Assembly (NCBI RefSeq): GCF_010731615.1
Contig: NZ_AP022618.1
Location: forward strand, 2,108,001-2,172,000
Source: Mycolicibacterium insubricum
GTDB lineage: Bacteria; Actinomycetota; Actinomycetes; Mycobacteriales; Mycobacteriaceae
Direction: 5' to 3'
DNA: 64,000 nt
Below, one piece after another: positions 8,687-16,485 of this stretch; within the stretch, counting starts at the first letter, position 1, and every line of letters begins with the position of its first letter. The translations under genes were made by a program, and so were the position numbers. The notes beneath the pieces are model-generated. The model saw only the letters and a program-made list of their open reading frames with translations, was not told the DNA's origin and did not search any database.

Positions 8687-8981
8687 GGATCTCGAAAAGT
8701 ACGAAACCGAGATGGAGCTCTCGCTGTACCGCGAGTACAAGGACATCGTCGGACAGTTCAGCTACGTCATCGAGACCGAGCGCCGGTTCTACCTGGCAAA
8801 CAGTGTCGAACTGATCCCGCGCAACTCCGACGGCGAGGTCTACTTCGAGCTGCGCCTGGCCGACGCCTGGGTGTGGGATATGTACCGCCCGGCGCGCTTC
8901 GTCAAGCAGGTACGGGTGATCACCTTCAAGGACGTCAACATCGAAGAGGTCGACAAGCCCGAGCTCAGGCTGCCGGAGTAG
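8676..8981 (+). CDS. DUF2469 family protein (Rv2901c homologue)
   Basis: A 101-residue protein, highly conserved in Actinobacteria, of unknown function. It starts MSAEDLEKYETEMELSLYRE and shows the conserved L-A-D-A-W-V-W-D-M-Y and F-V-K-Q-V-R-V segments; it ends in an acidic tail. Charged and without signal or membrane segments, it is likely cytoplasmic. It follows rnhB as in M. tuberculosis. Its start may be translationally coupled to a tiny upstream ORF at 8654. Confidence 0.92.
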   Translation: MSAEDLEKYETEMELSLYREYKDIVGQFSYVIETERRFYLANSVELIPRNSDGEVYFELRLADAWVWDMYRPARFVKQVRVITFKDVNIEEVDKPELRLPE

Positions 8982-8988
8982 TCACCCG

Positions 8989-9246
8989 CTAGATGCGGGT
9001 GACGCGGCGCACCGTGATGCCCTCGGTACCGCAGCGCCGGCAGTCCACCGATCGGACTTTCATGCGCGCGGTCGCGCGGCTCAGGGCGCGCCGGCAGAAC
9101 GAGTAGTGGCAACCGCACGACAGCGTGACCCAGTAGGCGGCGGCGTGTTCCTGGTGACTGCAGGCGCCCTTGCAGACGCATGGGATCTCGGGGTCGAATT
9201 CCAGGGAGGACAAGCAGCTTTCGAGGTCCGCGGTGGCGATCGTCAC
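8989..9246 (-). CDS. Small cysteine-rich protein, possible zinc-binding
   Basis: About 85 residues if begun at GTG 9246. Eight or more Cys fall in C-V-C-x-x-x-C-x-H, C-G-C, one single Cys and a C-x-x-C near the end (V-D-C-R-R-C-G), spaced like a zinc ribbon. The C-terminus is Arg-rich. The gap between two well-supported genes is filled precisely, the stop lies 8 nt from the convergent DUF2469 stop, and the Cys codons look non-random. No good ribosome site is seen, and an alternative TTG start would overlap the thioesterase gene. I do not recognise the family. Confidence 0.5.
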   Translation of the reverse strand: MTIATADLESCLSSLEFDPEIPCVCKGACSHQEHAAAYWVTLSCGCHYSFCRRALSRATARMKVRSVDCRRCGTEGITVRRVTRI

Positions 9247-9305
9247 ATGGCTCAGGGTAAAGCTGAGGTTGAGGGTAATGCGGGAGGCGCGCCCGGATAT
9301 TCCGA

Positions 9306-10172
9306 TCAAAAGATCGTGCGTTGTTTGCCCTGCGGGTCCTGGCCCTGGGGGAAGTTGCGCAGCAACGCATCCTGGGCGAAGGAGGCGACCAGTCGACCGT
9401 CGGCGGTGAAGATGTTGCCACGCCCGTGGGTACGCCCGCCGCCGCTGGTGATCGTCTCCAGATCCAGCAGCAGCCACTCGCGGGCGTCCAGGTCGCCGTG
9501 GAAGCTCAGCGTCTGGGTCAAGACCGCCGTCGATACCGTCTTGTGCGCCATGGCCTGTCCCAGATTCGGGTGCGGCCGCATGGCGGTCGCGATGGACCAG
9601 CCGTCGGTGGTGTGTGCGACGAGCGCGCGGTGCAGCCCGGGGTCATCGGCGGGCGCATCGGGAAAGCGCACCCACAGTTGCAAATTCGCCGGTCCGGTCA
9701 GCGCCGGGTCGCGGACGTCGACGTCACCGACGATGATCGTCTCCGGGGCGGTCAGTGGATGCGCTTGAGCGACGGCGGGATCGGGTGCGTCGACGTCGGG
9801 CATCTCGATCTGGTAGAACACCAGATCCGGCTCCTCGGCGTCTAACAGCACCAGCATGCGGGCACACGTGCGTCCGTCCTGCACGAAACTGACGGTCACA
9901 CTGCCGATGTTGCGCCCCTCGTGCATGGTCACGACGCGGATGTCGGCCGGTTCGTCCGCCCGCACGCCGCGCGCGAACAGCGTCTGCACGGTGTGCACGC
10001 GCTTGTCCGGCATCTGGTGTGACGCGGCGACGATGCCCTGGCCGAGCAACTGTCCGCCGAAGACCACACCCCGGCCGTCACTGAAATAGGGCGCCCGCCA
10101 ACTGCCGTCGGGCTGCGACCGCAACGTCAGCGCGTTGATCAGGTCGTTGTGCAGTGACGAAGCGGTGGTCAT
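9306..10172 (-). CDS. Acyl-CoA thioesterase, double hot-dog (TesB-like)
   Basis: A 288-residue protein with two hot-dog domains. The first carries GRGVVFGGQLLGQGIVAA and the second T-A-V-L-T-Q-T-L-S-F-H-G-D followed by the typical S-G-G-G-R-T-H-G-R-G-N-I-F segment. Such enzymes hydrolyse acyl-CoA to free acid and CoA; chain-length preference cannot be read here. ATG at 10172 precedes TTASSLHNDL. It is divergent from yraN with about 170 bp between them. In M. tuberculosis this place is taken by fdhD/fdhF, so it is a local replacement. Confidence 0.88.
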   Translation of the reverse strand: MTTASSLHNDLINALTLRSQPDGSWRAPYFSDGRGVVFGGQLLGQGIVAASHQMPDKRVHTVQTLFARGVRADEPADIRVVTMHEGRNIGSVTVSFVQDGRTCARMLVLLDAEEPDLVFYQIEMPDVDAPDPAVAQAHPLTAPETIIVGDVDVRDPALTGPANLQLWVRFPDAPADDPGLHRALVAHTTDGWSIATAMRPHPNLGQAMAHKTVSTAVLTQTLSFHGDLDAREWLLLDLETITSGGGRTHGRGNIFTADGRLVASFAQDALLRNFPQGQDPQGKQRTIF

Positions 10173-10342
10173 CGTCGCATTGTTGCATTCCGACGCACTA
10201 TGTCCGGGCGTACCGAATACTGACGGCCGCCGACCGCGTGCGATTGTCGATGGATTCGGGTGTGTGCATAACCCCCGCGGTTCCGGACGAAAAGCACTGT
10301 CGCTGAACCGTGCCTGCCGGTCGGTGCGTCCACAGTGGGGCC

Positions 10343-10732
10343 ATGAGCCCACCGCAGCGACTCACCCGGGCCGAGATCGGCGCCTTCGGTGAACAACTGG
10401 CCGTCGACTACCTGCTGGAGTGCGGGTTGGACATCCTGGACCGCAACTGGCGATGCCGCTGGGGCGAAATCGACGTCATCGCACAGGAATACGACGGCTG
10501 TACCGGCTCGGCCACCGTCGTCTTCGTGGAGGTGAAGACCCGGACCGGCGACGGATTCGGGGGAGTGGAACAGGCCGTCACCGACGCGAAGATGCGCAGG
10601 CTGCGCCGGCTGGCCGGCGTCTGGCTGGGCGGGCAACAGGCAGGCTGGTCGGCCATCCGGCTCGATGTCATCGGGATCCGCATGCGTCGTGGTCGGGAGC
10701 CGGAGCTGTCCCACATCAGGGCGGTGGGGTGA
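10343..10732 (+). CDS. YraN family endonuclease-like protein (UPF0102)
   Basis: A 129-residue restriction-endonuclease-like fold. The catalytic pattern E-x-D-V-I (G-E-I-D-V-I-A), then V-F-V-E-V-K-T-R, matches the PD-(D/E)xK core of the UPF0102/YraN family; cellular function is poorly known. It is the first gene of the yraN-comM-dprA set conserved in mycobacteria (Rv2898c-Rv2896c). Its TGA shares a base with the comM ATG (TGATG). Confidence 0.92.
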   Translation: MSPPQRLTRAEIGAFGEQLAVDYLLECGLDILDRNWRCRWGEIDVIAQEYDGCTGSATVVFVEVKTRTGDGFGGVEQAVTDAKMRRLRRLAGVWLGGQQAGWSAIRLDVIGIRMRRGREPELSHIRAVG

Positions 10733-11643
10733 TGACACTCGGGCGCGCCTACTCGGTGGCCATCAGCGGGCTGCGGGGACACATCGTCGAGGTCGAGGCC
10801 GACGTGGCGTCCGGGCTGCCGGGCGTGCACATCGTCGGGCTGCCGGATACGGCCGTGCAGGAATCCCGCGACCGGGTGCGCGCCGCCATCACCAATAGTG
10901 AACGGGACTGGCCGATGAAACGGCTGACCTGGTCGCTGTCTCCGGCCACCCTGCGCAAGGTCGGCAGCGCCTACGATCTCGCCCTGGCCGCATCGACACT
11001 CGCTGCCACCGGCAAACGCCCGTGGGCCCGCCTGCAGGACACGGTGCTGCTGGGGGAACTCGCCCTCGACGGGCGGGTGCGCGGAGTCCGCGGGGTGCTG
11101 CCGGCGGTGCTGGCCGCCGCGCGGGAGGGCCGCCACACCGCGGTCGTGGCCGCCGACAACCTCGCCGAGGCCAGCCTGGTCGACGGGATTGAGGTACTCG
11201 GAGTGCACACCCTGTGCCAACTGATCGACTGGCTCAACGGGAAGGCTGTGCTGGAAGAGCGGCGGGAACGGGCCATTGGAACCGCCGAGCCGATTCCCGA
11301 TCTCGCCGACGTCATCGGCCAGACCCAGGCCCGCTACGCCCTGGAGCTGGCTGCCGCCGGCGCCCACCACCTGCTGTTTACCGGCCCGCCCGGAGTGGGG
11401 AAAACCATGCTGGCCCAACGACTCCCGGGTCTGCTACCGGTGCTCTCGGACACCGAGGCGCTGGAGGTCACCGCCATCCACTCGGTGGCTGGAATGCTGG
11501 CCGAGGACACCCCGCTGATCACCACCCCGCCGTTCGTGGCCCCGCACCACACCGCGTCGGTGGCCGCCCTCGTCGGCGGTGGGGCGGGCCTGGCCCGCCC
11601 GGGTGCGGTCAGCCGGGCGCATCGCGGCGTGCTGTTCCTCGAC
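10732..11643 (+). pseudogene. comM: comM (Mg-chelatase-like AAA+ ATPase), 5' part, interrupted by the island
   Basis: First 304 codons of a roughly 504-residue ComM/YifB ATPase. The N-terminal ChlI/Lon-like domain (A-Y-S-V-A-I-S-G-L-R-G-H) and the Walker A loop GPPGVGKT are intact. The sequence breaks off at G-V-L-F-L-D, the first half of Walker B. The other 200 codons resume 24.2 kb away at 35859 with E-Y-A-E-I-A-P. Translation would run on through island DNA for 46 more codons to a TGA at 11784, giving a protein without Walker B Glu or sensor motifs. In other bacteria ComM promotes branch migration during transformation and recombination; this strain should lack it unless the island excises. 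Confidence 0.95.
11641..11643. other. Left island junction in comM
   Basis: comM coding sequence stops at the Asp codon GAC; island sequence starts ATTACCGAACATG. The same GAC is present at the right junction (35859-35861), so crossover lies within or next to these three bases. The host coding is certain; the exact crossover phase is not. Confidence 0.8.
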
Positions 11644-11651
11644 ATTACCGA

Positions 11652-11678
11652 ACATGTCCGGATGTGTACGGGACGTGT
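11652..11678. promoter_or_regulatory. Inverted repeat 1 at the left end of the island
   Basis: ACATGTCC (11652-11659) and GGACGTGT (11671-11678) form an inverted repeat with one mismatch and an 11-bp spacer, 8 bp inside the junction. The spacing suits a pair of recombinase arm-binding sites flanking a crossover region, though crossover would be displaced from the inferred junction. The same half-sites recur at 11721-11740. Confidence 0.5.
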
Positions 11679-11720
11679 GCGTGTCATGGCACTTTGTGGG
11701 CCGAGTCGAGGCTTAACCAA

Positions 11721-11740
11721 ACATGTCCTCGAGGACGTGT
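11721..11740. promoter_or_regulatory. 20-bp palindrome over the probable recombinase promoter
   Basis: ACATGTCCTCGAGGACGTGT is a near-perfect palindrome (one mismatched pair), using the same half-sites as the repeat at 11652 but with a 4-bp spacer. The bases ACCRAACATGTCC also recur directly 69 bp apart at the two sites. A -10-like TACTGT begins at 11740, so a protein bound here could repress the recombinase genes. Function is inference. Confidence 0.5.
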
Positions 11741-11780
11741 ACTGTCTGCTGATTCAACACGGAGGAAGGTGGCAGAGAAC

Positions 11781-12959
11781 TTGAGTGGTCGGCCAGTTTT
11801 GGACGGCTTGCGGGTCCAGAAGGTCGTTTTCAGCACTGGTCAAATGGCGTTCACCATCGTCGAGCCGGATGGGCATGTGCACGAGGCGGCCGATCGCTAT
11901 CTGAAGACGTTCACCGTCGGTACAGCCAGGACTTATGCGTACATGCTGGTCGATCACCTGCGATGGCTCAGAAGGGAAGGCCTGACTATTGAAACCGTCA
12001 GCGCTGCTCACCTTTCGCGCTATATGGCTGCGCTCGGCGCTAAGTTTCGTGGGCCCTACGGCACCCCGTGGCGGGCCGGCAAGAAGCCGTACTCGCAGAG
12101 CGCCCTTGTTACGGCTGCGTCTTGTCTCAAGGGCTTCTATGTGCATCTCGGGTCGCGTGGAACTCGTCGCGACCTCGCGACGGAACTGAACCAAACGCGA
12201 CTGCCAACAAAGTTGGACAGGCGAAGAAAATTTCTGGGGCATACCGTCTCCGGCGTAAGTGGAAATCCGCTTTCACCATCCCGAAGTGTCCGCCGTCATC
12301 CGAAGCTTCCCCCTCAACACGCCCGTGAAACCCTGGTTGCCGCAGCGCTGACTGCCCGCGATCGCATGGCGATCACCTGGCTTGCTGATGGCGGGTTTCG
12401 AGTGGGGGAGCTTTGCGGCCTTCACTTGGTGGATCTACATCTCCGCGCGAATGCTGTTTGCGGTCAATGCAAATCCAGACATGTCCATATCTGCCACAGG
12501 GAACTCAACCCCAATGGGAGTCGTGTCAAGACCAAGGTTGATTGGACTCTCAGTGATGGGGTCGTAATCGGTGGGGCAATTCGCAGAGTCAGCCCCGCGA
12601 TGGTCCACTCGTACTTCGAATACATGACGACCGAATACCCGCCGAACGCGGACCACGGCATGCTCTTCGTGCAGTTGCACGGCGCACAAAGTGGCGGACC
12701 ATGGGCCGCCTCCGCGCTTCGCGGAATGCTTGCGCGGACGAGTCATCGAGCTGGTATCGGCCTCGTTAAGCCGCACGCTTTGCGGCATCAATTCGCTACA
12801 GACGTTCTGAGTGCAGCTGGGGGTAACGCGCTTATCGCACGAGATGCGGGCGGCTGGGCTTCGGCCTCAACGGTTGAGGAAATCTATGGCCACGTCGATG
12901 TCGACGACCCAGTTTTTTCTAGCGCCTTGGAGCGCGTATGGCGGGAGAATGAACGTTGA
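11781..12959 (+). CDS. Tyrosine recombinase, TnpA-like (first of the trio)
   Basis: A 392-residue phage-integrase-family recombinase. The N-terminal SAM-like DNA-binding domain (about 30-130; T-A-R-T-Y-A-Y-M-L-V-D-H-L) precedes the catalytic domain. Catalytic residues are Arg in G-F-R-V-G-E-L, H-x-x-R in H-A-L-R-H-Q-F, Trp in G-G-W-A-S, and Tyr in E-E-I-Y-G-H. A four-Cys/His insert (C-G-Q-C, then H-x-H-x-C-H) lies mid-domain. The chosen start is TTG 11781, about 11 nt after GGAGGAAGG. Its first bases overlap the TGA that ends the extended comM frame, and the next gene also starts at TTG over a TGA. GTG 11769 is possible but too close to the ribosome site. Confidence 0.9.
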   Translation: MSGRPVLDGLRVQKVVFSTGQMAFTIVEPDGHVHEAADRYLKTFTVGTARTYAYMLVDHLRWLRREGLTIETVSAAHLSRYMAALGAKFRGPYGTPWRAGKKPYSQSALVTAASCLKGFYVHLGSRGTRRDLATELNQTRLPTKLDRRRKFLGHTVSGVSGNPLSPSRSVRRHPKLPPQHARETLVAAALTARDRMAITWLADGGFRVGELCGLHLVDLHLRANAVCGQCKSRHVHICHRELNPNGSRVKTKVDWTLSDGVVIGGAIRRVSPAMVHSYFEYMTTEYPPNADHGMLFVQLHGAQSGGPWAASALRGMLARTSHRAGIGLVKPHALRHQFATDVLSAAGGNALIARDAGGWASASTVEEIYGHVDVDDPVFSSALERVWRENER

Positions 12960-15535
12960 AGATACTGGCGATTCTTGCCGAAGACTACGGAAGTCGTGTC
13001 CACCAGGACAGACTGGAATTGCTCTTAGCTCTCATCGCGTCCCCTACTTTTGACCCGCTATTCCGAGACGAGGTTATCTTCATTCCGCCCGATCACTATG
13101 TTTTTCCTTGGGCGTGCAACGTCCCAAATTGTGAGCGGCCGCGGTCTGATAGCACCGATAGGCTCTGCTCCAATCATCACGAGGACTGGTTGGTCGCGGC
13201 GGCTGCGAAGCAGTCCATGCTCGATTTCCTAGCTGGCGCGGAACCACTATCCACGGCGTATGGAGCGAACTCGAAGTACTGCCGTATCTGTAAAGATCGG
13301 GCTGCCTTTCATAGCAACACCCTGCTGTGCAAGCGGCATCATCGCCGTTGGTACATCGAGGAAAAACGATATGGCACTGGGGGATTCGAGGAGTGGTTGA
13401 GCAGGCAGGAGCCCCTTCCTGGATACGGCACCTGCTTGTGCCTTGTTTGCTACGATCCGGCAGCAAGCCCCCTCGGGCTCTGCCACGGGCACGCGGATCG
13501 CTACTCCGCAGCCGGCAAACCTGGAGGGGTGGAACTCCCTTGGCAGTGGGCGAGGAACCTGGAACCTCAGGGACTTCCTGTGAGCGTCCATGCGGAGAAT
13601 CCACGCGATTTCAAGGATTGGTGCGCGAAGCAGTCGCCATTACAACGAGTTGGCGTCCTCAATCTGCTTGGTCTTCAGCCTGTTCTCTCGGCAGAGATCA
13701 GGTGGGGTCTGTATGCGCACACACTGGACACCGACCCCATGTGCTGGCAGGCGTATGAGATCCAACGTCTCATTAATCACTGTCGCGAGCGGGGATACGG
13801 ATCGCTGTTCGACCTTGAGGCCGAGCTGAGCCATCGCAAGACCGTGAACGCTCGCGTCGCCATGGTCGCCAGAGAGATCATCGACAGGCTCCGACCGGTT
13901 TACTTCAGCCCCTCGGATACAAGAGACGCCGGCTTCATTGAGACGGATCATTTTGGTCACCGCTTCCCAACGGCGGCAAGCTATTTCGATCTATCGGGTG
14001 TGCAGCAGCCTTGGCTACGCGATTTGCTCTGGGACCACCTCGCCGAGCTCCTTCGTTCCCCCAATCCGCCGAGAAGCCGCGGTCCCTTCGACAGCTTCCG
14101 TAGAGCCGCCGTTGAACTAAGCGCGTTTTTGGACCTCAATGCACCCCAAGGGGGCAAGCTCCCACCTCTGCTAACAACAGAACATGCACAAGGATTCGTT
14201 GCCGACCAGCGGCGAAGGGAGAAGAACAAGATGGCTTCCCTGGGTGTGAAGCGTCCGGACAAGAGGCCGTCGATTGTCACTGGCACGACCCGACGTATCG
14301 TGTTCAACCATATTCGGAAGCTTCTCTACAGCGCTTTGGAGTCCGGACGGGCAGATGAGATTCAGCTGCCGAGAGATTTCATTACGGCGTTTCCCTACGG
14401 TGGAAGCGATAGTAGGGCCTCCCGCAATCCCTATAGCGATGACGTCGCAAGGGTGTTGGCCGACGAGGCGAACCTAACCGCGTTCGCCGCCAAATTCGAT
14501 CCATACGACCGGGGTCTTCGTGACGTCTGGGAAGTGATTTTGGCAACCGGGCGCCGATGCAGCGAGGTTCTTTCCCTGCGACTCGATTGTGTCGGCCGCT
14601 ACGGCAGCCTTCCAATGCTCTGGCACGACCAGACGAAGGTGGGGAACCTCAACGCGGGCATAAGGATCCCGGAGCGCATCTACGCGTTAATCGTTGCCCG
14701 CCAGGAAAAGACGCTAGTGCGGTTCGAAAGTCGGCAGGGCCGCCGGCCAACCGCGGCGGAACGTCGGGATATCGCGTTGTTTCCCTCGCGTGTCCGAAAC
14801 CGAAGCGAGCAGCGGGCGATTTCCTACGGGTTCTTCAGCAGAAGCTTCAGCCAGTGGGTTCAGGAGATGGACCTACCGCCTTCCGTCCCCCATCAAGCCC
14901 GCCATACCCTCGCGACAAACCTCCTGAGGGCTGGCGCAACGCTGACGCATATCCGTCGATACCTAGGGCAAGTCAGTGATCGCATGGCCGAGCATTACGT
15001 GACGATTACAGACTCCGACCTCGAAGGAGTTCTGCAGACACTATGGGTCGCAGGTCCATCCGCATCTGAGCCTGGACGGCTGCTTTCAACGCCGCAAGAG
15101 CCGCTGAATCGCGAAGAAGCTCGTAATCTGGCGATTGACCTGTCCAGACGCAGTGCGCCCGCGGACGGTGGCTTCTGCACCTTTCAGCCGGTCGTAAAGG
15201 GCTCAGCCTGCCCTTGGAACCTCAACTGTCATGGTTGCGACAAGTTCGTCATGTCCGGCGCGGACCTGGTCTACTGGCGTCGCAAGCAGGAACAGTGGCG
15301 CTCCATTGCCGAACGTGCGCCCGATGACGTAACGGCTGACTATCTTCACAAGGTGTTCGAGCCGACTGCGCGAGCGATCGCCGGACTAGAACGCGCGCTC
15401 TCAAGTGTTGGACTGCTGGAAGAGGCTCTCACGCTTGACCTCCGGCGTCCTCAGGACTACTTCAACAGGGTTTGGAACACAGCTTTCTCGGTTGCGGATC
15501 TTGGCGAGCTTGCAGACGCGGGCTCACCGGCATGA
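12956..15535 (+). CDS. Large tyrosine recombinase, TnpB-like, with N-terminal zinc knuckles
   Basis: An 859-residue protein, long for this family. The catalytic domain lies about 500-710: Arg in A-T-G-R-R-C-S-E-V-L, H-x-x-R in H-Q-A-R-H-T-L-A, and Tyr in A-E-H-Y-V-T-I. The N-terminal 180 residues hold three C-x(2-4)-C...C-x-x-H clusters (C54/C59/C71/H74; C109/C112/C125/H128; C162/C165/C176/H179). A further Cys/His patch C-P-W-N-L-N-C-H-G-C sits near residue 760, after the catalytic domain. TTG start overlaps the previous stop (TTGA). In Tn554 the two recombinases act together; the same is assumed here. Confidence 0.88.
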   Translation: MKILAILAEDYGSRVHQDRLELLLALIASPTFDPLFRDEVIFIPPDHYVFPWACNVPNCERPRSDSTDRLCSNHHEDWLVAAAAKQSMLDFLAGAEPLSTAYGANSKYCRICKDRAAFHSNTLLCKRHHRRWYIEEKRYGTGGFEEWLSRQEPLPGYGTCLCLVCYDPAASPLGLCHGHADRYSAAGKPGGVELPWQWARNLEPQGLPVSVHAENPRDFKDWCAKQSPLQRVGVLNLLGLQPVLSAEIRWGLYAHTLDTDPMCWQAYEIQRLINHCRERGYGSLFDLEAELSHRKTVNARVAMVAREIIDRLRPVYFSPSDTRDAGFIETDHFGHRFPTAASYFDLSGVQQPWLRDLLWDHLAELLRSPNPPRSRGPFDSFRRAAVELSAFLDLNAPQGGKLPPLLTTEHAQGFVADQRRREKNKMASLGVKRPDKRPSIVTGTTRRIVFNHIRKLLYSALESGRADEIQLPRDFITAFPYGGSDSRASRNPYSDDVARVLADEANLTAFAAKFDPYDRGLRDVWEVILATGRRCSEVLSLRLDCVGRYGSLPMLWHDQTKVGNLNAGIRIPERIYALIVARQEKTLVRFESRQGRRPTAAERRDIALFPSRVRNRSEQRAISYGFFSRSFSQWVQEMDLPPSVPHQARHTLATNLLRAGATLTHIRRYLGQVSDRMAEHYVTITDSDLEGVLQTLWVAGPSASEPGRLLSTPQEPLNREEARNLAIDLSRRSAPADGGFCTFQPVVKGSACPWNLNCHGCDKFVMSGADLVYWRRKQEQWRSIAERAPDDVTADYLHKVFEPTARAIAGLERALSSVGLLEEALTLDLRRPQDYFNRVWNTAFSVADLGELADAGSPA

Positions 15536-16131
15536 CAAGGAATCAGCCGAGGGAGGAGGCGCGGCGGACCGACGCTGCGAATCAGACACGTCGGGAGAAC
15601 GTCTCGGCGATGCTCGAAAGGCTTGCAAAGGCGATGCGCCAACTGGACGAACGCGGCGAGGGTCTCACGGCCGCGGAAGTAGCTCGTCGGGCACGGGTCT
15701 CTCGTACCTTTCTTTACCAGAATGCGGACGCGCGAACGATGCTTTCGGACTTCAGGGTGAAGGCGGCGCAATCTAGTGCGCTTGCTGCGGAACGGAATGC
15801 AAGCCGGAGAGAAGCGATCTGGCGTGAGAGAGCTCTCAACGCGGAGGACAGCTTAAGTGAGGCGCGAGGTGAAATAACACTGCAGCGCAGAACAATTGGC
15901 TCACTGCTTGGGAAGATTGAAGAGCTTGAGTCTGCTTTGCCAGAGGAGAGCGCCAAACGGTTGCTGGGCGAAAACGAATCACTAGCACTTCAGGTCCGGG
16001 AAATAAAGCAAGATCTTCGCAATACCGAAGAGAGATTGGCGGCAGCGCGGGCCAATAACAGGTCGCTAGATGAAAGGATCGCGGAACTCGAAGTCACGGT
16101 CCTGACTAGAGATGGAGTTAAGGGGGATTAG
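15532..16131 (+). CDS. TnpC-like helper protein with HTH and coiled coil
   Basis: A 199-residue highly charged protein. Residues about 20-70 resemble a helix-turn-helix (L-T-A-A-E-V-A-R-R-A-R-V-S-R-T-F-L-Y); residues 85-195 form a predicted long coiled coil rich in Glu, Arg and Leu. The third gene of Tn554-type trios is small, charged and influences orientation and efficiency of transposition. ATG overlaps the previous stop (ATGA), so all three genes are likely translated as a coupled unit. Confidence 0.8.
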   Translation: MTRNQPREEARRTDAANQTRRENVSAMLERLAKAMRQLDERGEGLTAAEVARRARVSRTFLYQNADARTMLSDFRVKAAQSSALAAERNASRREAIWRERALNAEDSLSEARGEITLQRRTIGSLLGKIEELESALPEESAKRLLGENESLALQVREIKQDLRNTEERLAAARANNRSLDERIAELEVTVLTRDGVKGD

Positions 16132-16485
16132 TTAGTTCATGAATGCTGTTGCGAGATCCGACGTGCTCCGTGTCTGGTGGGAAATCCCTTTTTCGCGGAA
16201 TCTGGCGATCTGGGCGCAATCCTGGAAGTGGGCACGACGCGGTGACGCTGCGCAAGCTTGCGCTTCCTACTCGCCACCGCGCCAGCGGAGGGCGCGTAGC
16301 CACCCCACAGCCGCAACCGTGTTCTCATGGCAATAAGAGCGTCCTTAAAGCGGTTCATCACCCTCGAATGCTCGGCAGACTCGCTGCGGATCGTCGTAGA
16401 GTTTCCGTCGAGCGGGATCGCCATATCGGGGTAGGTGTTCCCGACTTGACGTCGGTGTGATCTGGGACGTGATTGTGATGCGCTG
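16132..16485. other. Non-coding stretch between the recombinase trio and the copper cargo
   Basis: About 350 bp in which I see no gene with a convincing start, ribosome site and composition. Several short open frames on both strands overlap and give Arg/Ser-rich peptides with no recognisable motif. Base composition is mixed: AT-richer near the trio, GC-richer further right. It could hold the trio's transcription end and debris from an earlier insertion. Confidence 0.4.

Noticed and set aside
16137..16424. Small genes in the gap after the recombinase trio
   Set aside because: Short overlapping frames on both strands lack ribosome sites and recognisable motifs.
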